A DNA stretch of 64,000 nt from Erwinia psidii (lineage in GTDB: Bacteria; Pseudomonadota; Gammaproteobacteria; Enterobacterales; Enterobacteriaceae). The stretch's first letter is position 1. Each line of letters begins with the position of its first letter. The translations under genes and the position numbers were made by a program. Shown here one piece after another: positions 46,872 through 55,715 of this stretch. Under the pieces are notes generated by a model. That model did not search any database, was not told where the DNA came from, and saw only the letters and a list, made by a program, of their open reading frames with translations. The stretch lies in NCBI RefSeq assembly GCF_003846135.1, contig NZ_RHHM01000007.1, positions 186,001 to 250,000 on the forward strand. The letters run 5' to 3'.

Positions 46872-47833
46872 TGGCTGAAACACATTTCCGCTGGAAAGGG
46901 GTGAAGAAAGTCCTCACCTGGCTGTTTTTTATTGCCGTGACGGTACTGCTGGTGATTTATGCCAGCAAGATAAACTGGTACGAGGTGAGCGAGGTTATCA
47001 TCAGTTATCGCCGTTCAGTCATCGCTACCGCCGCGGCGCTGGTGGTGGTCAGTTATCTTACCTACGGCGTTTACGATCTGATTGGCCAGGTTTACTGTGG
47101 GCACCGGCTACAAAAGCGCCAGGTGATACTGGTTTCATTTATCTGCTATGCCTTTAACCTGACCCTCAGTACCTGGGTCGGTGGCGTGGCGATGCGTTAT
47201 CGCCTCTATTCAAGACTGGGCCTGAACGGCAGCACCATCACGCGTATTTTCTCACTGAGTATCGCCACCAACTGGCTGGGTTACGTGCTGGTGTCCGGCG
47301 TGGTGTTCAGCTTTGGATGGGTACCGGTCCCTTCCGGCTGGTTTGTCGGCGCGGGGACACTGCGTCTGATTGGCAGTGCACTGCTGGCTTTTGTGTTTTT
47401 CTGGCTGGCGCTGTGCACTTTTTCCCGCCGCCGCCGCTGGACGCTGAAAGGCCATCAGCTTGCGCTCCCCTCTTTGCGAATGGCGGTGTTACAGTTTACC
47501 GTCTCCGGCGCCAACTGGCTGGTGATGGGCACCATTATCTGGTTGCTGATGGCCGAAAAAGTGGACTACCCGCAGGTCCTGGGGGTGCTGTTGATCAGCA
47601 GTATTGCCGGAGTGATTATTCATATCCCGGCGGGCATTGGCGTGCTGGAGGGGGTCTTTCTGGCCCTGCTCAGCGGCGAAGCGCTCTCTCATGGCGCGAT
47701 TATTGCCGCCCTGCTGGCCTATCGCCTGCTCTATTTCATCGCCCCGCTGCTGCTGGCGCTGGTGCTTTATCTGTGGCTGGAGAGTCGGGCAAAAAATCTG
47801 CGAAGGAAAAATCTGCGCGAGATGAAACGGTGA
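46871..47833 (+). CDS. ybhN: YbhN, UPF0104 inner membrane protein
   Basis: A 320-residue polytopic membrane protein related to the membrane half of lysylphosphatidylglycerol synthetase (E. coli YbhN 318). About eight helices are visible, with the conserved NLTLSTWVGGVAMRYRLYSRLG segment and HIPAGIGVLEGVFLALLSG. It overlaps clsB by one base, so coupling with cardiolipin synthesis is likely; it is thought to influence lipid distribution. Confidence 0.92.
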   Translation: MAETHFRWKGVKKVLTWLFFIAVTVLLVIYASKINWYEVSEVIISYRRSVIATAAALVVVSYLTYGVYDLIGQVYCGHRLQKRQVILVSFICYAFNLTLSTWVGGVAMRYRLYSRLGLNGSTITRIFSLSIATNWLGYVLVSGVVFSFGWVPVPSGWFVGAGTLRLIGSALLAFVFFWLALCTFSRRRRWTLKGHQLALPSLRMAVLQFTVSGANWLVMGTIIWLLMAEKVDYPQVLGVLLISSIAGVIIHIPAGIGVLEGVFLALLSGEALSHGAIIAALLAYRLLYFIAPLLLALVLYLWLESRAKNLRRKNLREMKR

Positions 47834-47856
47834 CCATGCCTGACCGTCTGCTGAAA

Positions 47857-47878
47857 CAGGGCGGCAAAAGCCGCCCTG
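47857..47878 (-). terminator. Terminator between convergent ybhN and ybhL
   Basis: A 9-bp perfect stem CAGGGCGGC / GCCGCCCTG with a 4-base A loop. On the minus strand it is followed by TTT, so it chiefly serves ybhL but may work both ways. Confidence 0.75.
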
Positions 47879-47887
47879 TACGTCCCG

Positions 47888-48598
47888 TTAGCGACGGTTG
47901 CCAAAAATCCGCAACAGCATCAGGAACAGGTTGATAAAGTCCAGATACAGAGTGAGCGCCCCCATAATTGAGTAACGACGCAGATCCTCCCTGTCATCAA
48001 CGTTAATCCCTTCACCGATTTTTTTCAGCTTCTGCGTGTCGTACGCGGTCAACCCGACAAACACCAGCACTCCGATATAGGTCACGGCCCACATCAGTGG
48101 GGTGCTTTTCAGCCAGATATTTACCACGGAAGCCAGCAAAATGCCGATCAGCGCCATAAACAGTATGCTGCCCATCCTGCTCAGATCGCGTTTGGTGGTG
48201 TATCCCCAGAAACTCATCACCCCAAACATGCCGCCGGTGACGACAAAGGTACTGGCAATGGAGGAGTAAGTATAAACCAGGAAAATACTGGCCAGCGTCA
48301 GACCGGTCAGTGCCGAGTAGAGCATAAACAACCCGGTAGCCAACGCGCCGCTGAGCCTGTGCACCATGCCTGAGAGCACAAAAACAACCCCCAGCTGGAC
48401 AATCACCAGGCCATAAAAAGTGATGCGATTGGCGAAAACCAACTCCATCACGGCGGGCGTGTTGGCAGCAAACCATGAGACAAAAGCGGTCAGCAGCAGA
48501 CCGCAGGTCATCCAGCCATACACCTGGGCCATATAAGTCTGTAGCCCGGTACTGGCTGGCGAAACGATCGAACCGCCGGAACGTGGATATCGGTCCAT
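47888..48598 (-). CDS. ybhL: YbhL, BAX inhibitor-1-like membrane protein
   Basis: A 236-residue, seven-helix protein of the Bax1-I/TMBIM family (E. coli YbhL 234). The family signature SVGIGFGxx is represented by ALTGLTLASIFLVYTYSS, and the C-terminal VFVGLTAYDTQKLKKIG with the di-acidic site is clear. Family members leak calcium or protons across the inner membrane. It is transcribed alone. Confidence 0.94.
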   Translation of the reverse strand: MDRYPRSGGSIVSPASTGLQTYMAQVYGWMTCGLLLTAFVSWFAANTPAVMELVFANRITFYGLVIVQLGVVFVLSGMVHRLSGALATGLFMLYSALTGLTLASIFLVYTYSSIASTFVVTGGMFGVMSFWGYTTKRDLSRMGSILFMALIGILLASVVNIWLKSTPLMWAVTYIGVLVFVGLTAYDTQKLKKIGEGINVDDREDLRRYSIMGALTLYLDFINLFLMLLRIFGNRR

Positions 48599-48723
48599 GA
48601 TGCCCCCTTATTAAAAGTGAATGAAATAAGAACCGTTAAACTCTGAGTCTGGCACACTCTGGTGAGGCGAGACCAGCCCCCCTGCGTTTTTTTTCGCTGC
48701 GGATGCGACCCCCGGCGGACCGC

Positions 48724-49815
48724 TTACTCACGGGCAAGGCAGCTCTGGTAACGGCCATCAACCCGCTGAGCGAACCAGGCGGTGGTCAGATTTCGGGTGA
48801 TTTTCGGGCTTTCCAGCCTGATCCCCGGCAACATCTCACGCGGCAGGCGCTTACCGGCGGCGTTATCCGCCAGGGTGAACACCTGCTGCCACAGGGTTGT
48901 TTTCTCAAACGCCAGCGTCTGGCTCTTTTCCAGCGCACGGCGAATCGCGCTGTCGCTCATATCCAGACGTTTACCCAGGGTGCGCACCGCCAGTTCGGTC
49001 GAACCGGCGGCATCGGAATTGTACTGGATAAGATCGCCATCGAGCGCCAGTCTGATACCGCTCAGGCGGGCGACCGCAGCCTGAAAAGCCGCGTTGCGGC
49101 TGGAATACCACCCGGCATTGAAGTCAGCAAAGCGATAAAGAGGACGGCTGTAATCGACCGGGTAGCCCAGTAAATGCAGGGTACCAAACCAGATGCCGCC
49201 CCGTCGGGTAAAGACTTCACGACGAAGGCTGCCCTCTGGCGACCAGGGATAACCGCTGGCGTGGGTTTCGGCAAAAGCTACACTGACCTGCATCGGGCCA
49301 CCGGTATGGACCGGATTATAATTGCCGAACAGCCTCTGTCCCATTGGCACCCGGTCAATCACATCGTCAAAGATGGCGCTCAGTTCTTTTTCATTCTTCA
49401 CATGATCCAGCCGGTCAGCGTAGCTCCTGCCATCGGATGAGTTGATCATCAGCGCCGCGCGCACCAGCATCGCCGGAATATGCAATGTCGCCGCACGCTT
49501 TTCAATTTCGCCCCAGGCAATCCTGGGCAGGCCCGGTACACTGGCATCAGCATTGAAACCCGATTCCTGGTCAATAATGGCAATCACCGAGCATAAATTA
49601 CTGACCGAAGGATCGATGCCCTGGCCGTCAAACGCGGTCAGAATGTCATGACTCCAGCCCTGGCGATCGCTCACTTTCGGCGGCAGTAACCGGTTAAGCT
49701 GTGCTTTAACTTCCGCCGGGCGTCGCGGCGATTTTTCACGGGCAGGGTTGCTGCTGCATCCTGCAAGCACCAGCACAGCCAGCAACGACAGGCGTTTCAA
49801 CGTGGAATAATTCAT
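48724..49815 (-). CDS. DUF1615 lipoprotein
   Basis: A 363-residue lipoprotein. The signal ends in the lipobox VLAGC (Cys20) followed by SSNP, which permits outer-membrane sorting. The body, with AIIDQESGFNADASVPGLPRIAWGEIE, NPVHTGGPMQVSVAFAE and FADFNAGWYSSRNAAFQ, matches DUF1615 proteins and has a lysozyme/transglycosylase-like look (Glu in QESGF). A lytic function is inferred, not known. It sits between ybhL and the moa operon. Confidence 0.82.
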   Translation of the reverse strand: MNYSTLKRLSLLAVLVLAGCSSNPAREKSPRRPAEVKAQLNRLLPPKVSDRQGWSHDILTAFDGQGIDPSVSNLCSVIAIIDQESGFNADASVPGLPRIAWGEIEKRAATLHIPAMLVRAALMINSSDGRSYADRLDHVKNEKELSAIFDDVIDRVPMGQRLFGNYNPVHTGGPMQVSVAFAETHASGYPWSPEGSLRREVFTRRGGIWFGTLHLLGYPVDYSRPLYRFADFNAGWYSSRNAAFQAAVARLSGIRLALDGDLIQYNSDAAGSTELAVRTLGKRLDMSDSAIRRALEKSQTLAFEKTTLWQQVFTLADNAAGKRLPREMLPGIRLESPKITRNLTTAWFAQRVDGRYQSCLARE

Positions 49816-49871
49816 TGTTTTCCTTATCAGTCCGGGGATTCAGCACCACGGAAATGTACATCGTGCTGCCG

Positions 49872-50324
49872 CTATTTCCAGCGTGCAGCAGCCTGCTGGT
49901 CACTGTCCCGGGATGTTACCCAGCGCTCCCCTTGTGCGGTTGCTTCCCGCTTCCAGAAAGGCGCACGGGTTTTCAGATGATCCATAATAAATTCCGCCGC
50001 GGCAAAGGCAGCCGCGCGATGCGCACCACTGACGCCGACCAGTACGATCGCCTCTCCTGGGTACAGTTCACCGGTGCGATGTTGAACGGTGACACGCCGT
50101 ACCGGCCAGCGCTGGCGAGCCTCAGCCACAATTGCTTCCAGCACCTTTTCGGTCATCCCCGCATAGTGTTCCAGGGTCAGTGCGGCGACGTCATCACCCT
50201 GGTTATGGTTGCGCACCTTACCGGTAAAGGTTACCACCGCCCCGTCTTCATCGCTGGCCGACAGCCAGCGATACTCTTTCTCCATCTCAAAGGGGGCGGT
50301 GCCGACAACGATCCGTGTTTCCAT
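49872..50324 (-). CDS. moaE: MoaE, molybdopterin synthase catalytic subunit
   Basis: A 150-residue subunit that carries the active site for converting cyclic pyranopterin monophosphate to molybdopterin. Family blocks: GAVVTFTGKVRNHN, LEHYAGMTEKVL, RTGELYPGEAIVLVGVSGAHR and FIMDHLKTRAPFWKRE with the catalytic lysines. It follows moaD with a one-base gap, last in moaABCDE. Confidence 0.96.
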   Translation of the reverse strand: METRIVVGTAPFEMEKEYRWLSASDEDGAVVTFTGKVRNHNQGDDVAALTLEHYAGMTEKVLEAIVAEARQRWPVRRVTVQHRTGELYPGEAIVLVGVSGAHRAAAFAAAEFIMDHLKTRAPFWKREATAQGERWVTSRDSDQQAAARWK

Positions 50325-50325
50325 C

Positions 50326-50571
50326 TTAACCTCCGGTCACCGGGGGAAAAAAGGCAACCTCATCCCCACTGGAAAGGGGATGATCGGCCGAAACCAGCGT
50401 CTGGTTTACCGCCGTCAGCAGCCTTTCCGGTGCCAGCGCCAGCGCCCAGCGATCGTTTTTTGCCGCCAGAGCAGCCCGCAGCGCTTCCACGGTGGCGTAG
50501 GATTCAGTCACAGAGAAGCTGGCAGTCCCTGTCAGCTCACGCACCTGAGCAAAAAACAGTACCTTAACCAT
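50326..50571 (-). CDS. moaD: MoaD, molybdopterin synthase sulfur carrier subunit
   Basis: An 81-residue ubiquitin-like protein ending in the essential Gly-Gly (FFPPVTGG), the site of thiocarboxylation. It starts [15 protein letters not shown]. It overlaps moaC by eight bases; seven upstream codons in frame lie within moaC and were excluded. Confidence 0.95.
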   Translation of the reverse strand: MVKVLFFAQVRELTGTASFSVTESYATVEALRAALAAKNDRWALALAPERLLTAVNQTLVSADHPLSSGDEVAFFPPVTGG

Positions 50572-51049
50572 GCTGCTCCGCCTGAAAATCACCGGATTTT
50601 CCCCCCTGCTTGCTCAGCAGGCGACAGGATTCAATGCTGATGTCTTTCTGTACCGCTTTGCACATGTCATAAATGGTTAGCGCCGCCACCGACGCCGCCG
50701 TCAGTGCCTCCATTTCCACCCCGGTTTTACCGGTCAGGCGGCACAGCGATTCTATCCTTACCCGACTGTTTTCCACTTCAGCACGTAAGGAAACCTCCAC
50801 TTTGCTTAATAACAGTGGATGACAGAGCGGGATCAGTTCCCAGGTACGTTTCGCCGCCTGAATGCCGGCGATACGCGCCGTGGCGAACACATCCCCCTTA
50901 TGATGGCTTCCCTCAATAATCATTTGTAGGGTGGCAGGACGCATCACCACGAAAGCCTCTGCCCTGGCTTCCCGGATGGTGTCATTTTTTGCCGAGACGT
51001 CTACCATATGAGCCTCGCCCGCGGTGTTGAGATGGGTCAGTTGCGACAT
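50564..51049 (-). CDS. moaC: MoaC, cyclic pyranopterin monophosphate synthase
   Basis: A 161-residue enzyme that converts the MoaA product to cPMP. Conserved active-site blocks are [16 protein letters not shown] and [27 protein letters not shown]. It starts [21 protein letters not shown] as in E. coli. Confidence 0.97.
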   Translation of the reverse strand: MSQLTHLNTAGEAHMVDVSAKNDTIREARAEAFVVMRPATLQMIIEGSHHKGDVFATARIAGIQAAKRTWELIPLCHPLLLSKVEVSLRAEVENSRVRIESLCRLTGKTGVEMEALTAASVAALTIYDMCKAVQKDISIESCRLLSKQGGKSGDFQAEQHG

Positions 51050-51052
51050 AAT

Positions 51053-51571
51053 TCAGGGCTTCCTGAGATGAGAAACAAAGTTACAGGGGCGGGTACGGGC
51101 ATCCAGCTGGGGACAAATAATCTGTTCCCACGCGCTCTGGCAGGCACCGGTTGAGCCGGGAATGGCGCAAATCAACGTCTGGTTGGCTATTCCGGCCACC
51201 GCCCGCGACTGTAGCGTGGCGCTGGCAATATCCTCCCAGGAGATCATGCGGAACAGTTCACCAAAACCGTCAATTTCCCGATCAAACAGCGGCAACAACG
51301 CTTCCGGCGTGCTGTTTTTACTGTAGAAGCCGGTGCCACCATTGACGATCACCACCTGCACACTGTCGCTGGCAACCCAGCCAGAAACCACCGCGCGGAT
51401 CTGATAGCGGTTATCCGTCACCAGCGCGCGAGCGGCCAGCAGATGCCCTTCATCGCTCAACGCTTCCTGCAACCAGTCACCGGAGCTGTCGCTGGCCGCA
51501 TCACGGCTGTCAGAGACGGTAAGAAGCGCGATATTAAGCGGCATAAATTCAGCCGTGGATTTTGCCATCAT
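51053..51571 (-). CDS. moaB: MoaB, molybdopterin adenylyltransferase-like protein
   Basis: A 172-residue MogA/MoaB-fold protein. Visible motifs are the MPT-binding VIVNGGTGFYSKNSTPEALLPLFDRE (family GGTG), and IPGSTGACQSAWEQIICPQLDARTRPCNF. The loop after GGTG differs from E. coli (YSKNS versus TEGDQ). AGGGA precedes the start; the second codon is also ATG, so the protein could begin one residue later. Three bases separate it from moaC. Confidence 0.94.
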   Translation of the reverse strand: MMAKSTAEFMPLNIALLTVSDSRDAASDSSGDWLQEALSDEGHLLAARALVTDNRYQIRAVVSGWVASDSVQVVIVNGGTGFYSKNSTPEALLPLFDREIDGFGELFRMISWEDIASATLQSRAVAGIANQTLICAIPGSTGACQSAWEQIICPQLDARTRPCNFVSHLRKP

Positions 51572-51585
51572 TGATGTCCCTGAAG

Positions 51586-52572
51586 TTAACCACCGATAAA
51601 AGAAAGATTCTGCGTCATGCCGGTGTTGCCCTGATGCAGAAAATGCGTCTGCTTTTTACCGAGCAGGGCACCGGTGATACGCGCCTGTAACGCGCCCAGC
51701 TGATCGTCATCTGCCAGTAAATCTCGCAGCGGCACGCCTTCCTCGCCAAACAGACACAAATGCAGCTTACCCGTCGCTGAGACGCGAAGGCGGTTGCAAC
51801 TGATGCAGAAATCCTTTTCATAAGGCATGATCAGCCCCACTTCCCCCTGATAATCTGCATGATGAAACACCTGTGCCGGACCGTCACTGCGGCAGCGTGG
51901 CTGGCGGACCCAGCCCTCCCGGAGCAGCCTGTCACGGATAGCCGTACCGGCAATGTGCTGCTGACGGAACAGTTCACCGCCATCACCGGTTTCCATCAGC
52001 TCAATAAAGCGAAGCTGAACAGGTCGGCAACGGATCCATGCCAGAAAAGTGTGCAGGCTGTTGTGATTGAGGTGGCGCATCAGCACGGTGTTAACTTTGA
52101 CCTTGCTGAACCCGGCCGCAAACGCCGCATCGATACCACGCATCACCTGTTGAAATTTGTCCTGCCCGGTAATAGCGTGAAACTGTCGGGCGTCCAGACT
52201 GTCGATGCTGACGTTAAGCGAATTCAGCCCGGCATCACGCCATGTGGCGACGTCACGCGCCAGCCGGTAGCCGTTAGTCGTTACCGCCAGCTGGCGAATG
52301 GCAGAATTTTCGCGCACGGCGGCGATGATATCGGTAAAATCACGCCGTAGCGTAGGCTCACCCCCGGTCAAACGGACTTTTTCTGTGCCCGCCGCCGCAA
52401 AGGCACGGGTAACCCGCCGGATTTCATCCAGTGACAAAAAGCTTTTATTGGCTACGCCATGCGGTTTATAACCCTCAGGCAGGCAGTAGTTGCAACGGAA
52501 ATTGCAGACATCAGTGATCGACAAACGCAGGTAGTAAAAGCGGCGGTCGAAGCTATCAGTAAATTGTTGCAC
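51586..52572 (-). CDS. moaA: MoaA, GTP 3',8-cyclase (radical SAM)
   Basis: A 328-residue radical-SAM enzyme that starts molybdenum-cofactor synthesis from GTP. The SAM [4Fe-4S] cysteines are C23, C27 and C30 (CNFRCNYC), the second cluster lies in CISCNRLR...LHLCLFG, and the C-terminus ends in the essential Gly-Gly (SFIGG). The start is a GTG with AAGG seven bases upstream; the upstream leader looks like a Moco riboswitch. Confidence 0.96.
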   Translation of the reverse strand: MQQFTDSFDRRFYYLRLSITDVCNFRCNYCLPEGYKPHGVANKSFLSLDEIRRVTRAFAAAGTEKVRLTGGEPTLRRDFTDIIAAVRENSAIRQLAVTTNGYRLARDVATWRDAGLNSLNVSIDSLDARQFHAITGQDKFQQVMRGIDAAFAAGFSKVKVNTVLMRHLNHNSLHTFLAWIRCRPVQLRFIELMETGDGGELFRQQHIAGTAIRDRLLREGWVRQPRCRSDGPAQVFHHADYQGEVGLIMPYEKDFCISCNRLRVSATGKLHLCLFGEEGVPLRDLLADDDQLGALQARITGALLGKKQTHFLHQGNTGMTQNLSFIGG

Positions 52573-52574
52573 CA

Positions 52575-52720
52575 GTACACCTTTCCAGAGACGGGAGATG
52601 CAGGCATTTCTTTCTGCATCCAGGCCAACCTGTGTTGCGGCCGGGGCACCTTATCCCAAGACTCAGGTGCCAGGGCTAAGGATGGCTTACCGCACGCCGG
52701 CAAGCCTTGGTAGCCTGATA
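52575..52720 (-). ncRNA. Probable Moco RNA riboswitch leader of moaA
   Basis: The 150-base moaA leader is highly structured. It contains several paired arms, among them GCATTTC...GAAATGC around 52600-52620, and ends in CATCTCCCGTCTCTGGAAAGG-like sequence that resembles the E. coli moaA Moco-motif 3' part overlapping the ribosome site. E. coli moaA is controlled by this RNA. Boundaries are approximate and the fold was judged by eye. Confidence 0.55.
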
Positions 52721-52875
52721 CTAACGCTATTGTTCAGCCCTTGCCAGTTCCGGGTGGCGCTGTGCATTTTGATATATAAAGATTTTCCCTCCGCGCCACA
52801 CCAAGAGGTCAGCGTGGAATAATCAAATGGCGTTGGGCCATTTCCAGTAACGCCTTAACATTTGGATAAAATTTT

Positions 52876-53784
52876 ATGCGTAACCGCTCGTTAACCGATT
52901 TTGATCGCGTCGTCGCTCTGGGCGGCGGCCACGGCCTGGGCCGCGTTTTGTCGGCACTGTCTTCATTGGGATCACGCCTCACCGGTATTGTCACCACCAC
53001 CGATAACGGCGGTTCTACCGGCCGTATCCGGCGCTCTGAAGGCGGTATTGCCTGGGGAGATATGCGTAACTGCCTGAACCAGCTGATCACTGAACCCGGC
53101 ATTGCTTCAGCGATGTTTGAATACCGCTTTTCCGGCAACGGCGAGCTGGCAGGACACAACCTCGGCAATCTGATGCTGAAAGCGTTGGATCATCTTAGCG
53201 TGCGGCCTCTCGAGGCGATCAATCTGATCCGTAATCTGCTGAAAGTGGATGCGTTTCTGATCCCGATGTCTGAACAGCCGGTTGATCTGGTGGCTACCGA
53301 CAGCGAAGGCAACCTGATTTATGGTGAAACAGAAATCGACCAGTTACAGCTGCCGCCACAGGAGCTGATGCTGTCGCCGGTGGTTAACGCCACGCGGGAA
53401 GCGATTGAAGCCATCGGCGAAGCAGACCTGCTGCTGATAGGACCCGGCAGTTTTTACACCAGCCTGATGCCGGTACTGTTAATGCCGGAGATGGCCCAGG
53501 CGCTGCGCCGCACGCCCGCCACTATGGTGTTTATAGGAAATCTGGGAAAAGAGCTAAGCCAGGCAGCAGCACGACTTACGCTGGCCGATAAGCTGGCAAT
53601 GATGGAAAAATACATTGGCAAAAAAGTGATTGATGCGGTGGTGGTCAGCCCGCTGGTGGATACCCGTCATGTTACTGACAGACTGATTATTCAGCAGCCG
53701 CTGCAGGCCACAGATATTCAGTACCGTCACGACCGTCAGCTACTGCACGCTGCGCTGGAGCGTGCCGTTCAGTCATTTGGCTAA
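52876..53784 (+). CDS. yvcK: YvcK-family protein (YbhK), gluconeogenesis/cell-shape factor
   Basis: A 302-residue CofD/YvcK-like protein. The nucleotide-sugar-binding fold begins [17 protein letters not shown], then [14 protein letters not shown] and GAGMRNCL-type [26 protein letters not shown] is also conserved. In B. subtilis YvcK supports growth on gluconeogenic carbon and cell-wall homeostasis and binds UDP-sugars. It is divergent from moaA, as in E. coli (ybhK). Confidence 0.94.
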   Translation: MRNRSLTDFDRVVALGGGHGLGRVLSALSSLGSRLTGIVTTTDNGGSTGRIRRSEGGIAWGDMRNCLNQLITEPGIASAMFEYRFSGNGELAGHNLGNLMLKALDHLSVRPLEAINLIRNLLKVDAFLIPMSEQPVDLVATDSEGNLIYGETEIDQLQLPPQELMLSPVVNATREAIEAIGEADLLLIGPGSFYTSLMPVLLMPEMAQALRRTPATMVFIGNLGKELSQAAARLTLADKLAMMEKYIGKKVIDAVVVSPLVDTRHVTDRLIIQQPLQATDIQYRHDRQLLHAALERAVQSFG

Positions 53785-54062
53785 AGCGTTGCCCTGAGGA
53801 CTACTGGCATATTGCGAGCCATAAAACGGCCCTTCTGACGGGGATAACGCGTGCGGTGTCCGGGCCAGGCAACACCAGTACCGCCTCAGGCTGATCGGTA
53901 TCCGGGGTCACTTTGTTCAAAAACGACAAGCATAAAAATTATCAGTATTCATGGCGACAGCAGCAAACATCCCGATTCAGCGTCCAACGGCTGCATCATT
54001 CTCCCCATGCAGGTACGACAACAAATATGGGCAAGCGGTGACAAACAGATTGAGGTTATACG
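53785..54062. other. Intergenic region
   Basis: No supported gene; it precedes the broken secreted-protein gene. Confidence 0.35.
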
Positions 54063-54388
54063 ATGATGAAAAAAATTATATCACTGTTTATATTTCTCCC
54101 GTTTGCAGCACTGACAAAAGCCCCTGACAGCCAGTCCTGGCCGCACAACATGGCTGAAGCGTGGATGAAAAATACCGGGATCGTCGATATAACTAAACTC
54201 GATGAGGCAAAAACAGACGTTAAGCGACTGGCACCTGAAAAAAAGCAAAGACCTTTACACCCAGGTTTATCACTTTGTCTTTCACGATAAAGACGGTGGG
54301 CGTTATGAAGTGATTACTCAAAGCAATGCTTCAGACAATGAGTGAGGTTAACAGCTTTCTCGTCTCTCGTCGTGATGTAAACCACTAA
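54063..54388 (+). pseudogene. Secreted small protein broken by two frameshifts
   Basis: The frame starts with a signal peptide, MMKKIISLFIFLPFAALTKA, and continues WMKNTGIVDITKLDEAKTD. At a run of seven A residues near 54238-54244 removal of one base restores SKDLYTQVYHFVFHDKDGGRYEVITQSNASDNE. A second shift near 54344 gives SEVNSFLVSRRDVNH and a stop at 54388. The reconstructed protein has about 105 residues and looks like a small periplasmic protein of unknown function. Sequencing error in the A run is the alternative to true decay. Confidence 0.55.
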
Positions 54389-54512
54389 CAAGGATCACCC
54401 GAAGAATGACCGATGCGCTGAAAGATCGCCATAAATCAGCGCTAAAAAACTAAAACCATATTCCGCCAGGTTCGCACGAGGTGATTAACAACGGTGCCCA
54501 GCACCGTTCGAA

Positions 54513-55608
54513 TTAAAATTGCTCCGCTAACGTCAGAGACGGGATTACCCGCCGCGTTTTAATGCTGTTGGCCTGATATCCAGGAGATGACCCTTTATTT
54601 TCACCCTCATAGCCCACAAGCCACTGCACGGTTGTGCTCAGTGTCGCCAGCAGACTCCGTATCCGCACTCTTCCTGCCGAACAGTTGTAAATGGCACGCA
54701 GGCCGAACCCAACGCGCTCACTTTTTTCATCCCTGAAGTCCTGCTCAACCTGCATTCACCGACTTTAGAAATTAATGACTTCAACAGACTTAAAGTCATC
54801 TGCGCTACTGAATATTAACCACGGTTCTTTTGCCGTCAGCCTGGCATTTTTTATCCGTAATGGTCTGGCTATACCACAACGCGAGCGTTTATTTTTCCGT
54901 CCTTTCGGCGCTTTTTTACGCAAAAAATGACTGTCACACTGGCCATACTCCGATCGGGCAAGCACTCCCGGCCCCAGATATTCCGGTTTACTGCTGGTCT
55001 GCAATGCCTGACGTCTGAACCAGTATTTGCCTTTGGCCTCCAGTCGCCTCTGGATATGTCCCCTGATGCGTCCAGTAAAATCCCGGCCGGGTGCTTCTGT
55101 GCGCCGAAACCAGGCATGCCTGAACCCCGCACAGGTGACGATGATCGCCCTTGCTTTTGGGATTACCGCTTCGGCAGGCGTATTAAGAAAGACTTGCTGT
55201 ACCTTTGCTTTTGCTGTTTTTTTGAAGAAACGATCCAACTCAGCAAAGGTATCGAACGTCCGTCGCAAATCAGGCTGGCTGAGAGTATATGATGCTCCTG
55301 AGAGGGATATCCACTCCAGTCAATGGCGATGACACACAGTGATAGCTGGCCCGTCAGCATGGAAATAATATGTCTGAAAATCAGGGAATATCGTGATAAA
55401 GAGAGTCATCACCGGGCAGACGATCTACGCGTTTTATGTTGTTTTTGACCTGAGCAGTACCGGGTAGATAACGTCCGATGCTGGTCAGCGTCAGAGATGC
55501 GCCATTGATAAGTGCAATGGTGGCATCCAGCAAAGCATTTTGTCGATATTGGTGAAACGGTGCTAAAGCATCACGGAAAAAATTCTGACATACCTGGCGA
55601 GCAGCCAT
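54513..55608 (-). pseudogene. IS4-family transposase, degraded
   Basis: Three consecutive minus-strand fragments in different frames together resemble a DDE transposase of the IS4 family. The N-terminus is ...DATIALINGASLTLTSIGRYLPG and NIKRVDRL; the first catalytic Asp lies in CVIAIDWSG; the second motif reads VTCAGFRHAWF, with Cys where Asp is expected; the glutamate block is QVEQDFRDEKSERVGFGL. At least two frameshifts and a stop separate them. No terminal inverted repeats were identified. The element is inactive. Confidence 0.75.
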
Positions 55609-55715
55609 CGCAGTTATGTCATTGAATTGGCTCTACAAATCAGTAATTCACAACATGCCAGTGCCTGTCTTTTTTACCCCCGTTGCCGGGGATCGCTCAG
55701 CGCCCTGGCGGGTTT
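55609..55715. other. Intergenic region after uvrB
   Basis: Short stretch between the transposase relic and the uvrB stop; no clear terminator. Confidence 0.3.
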
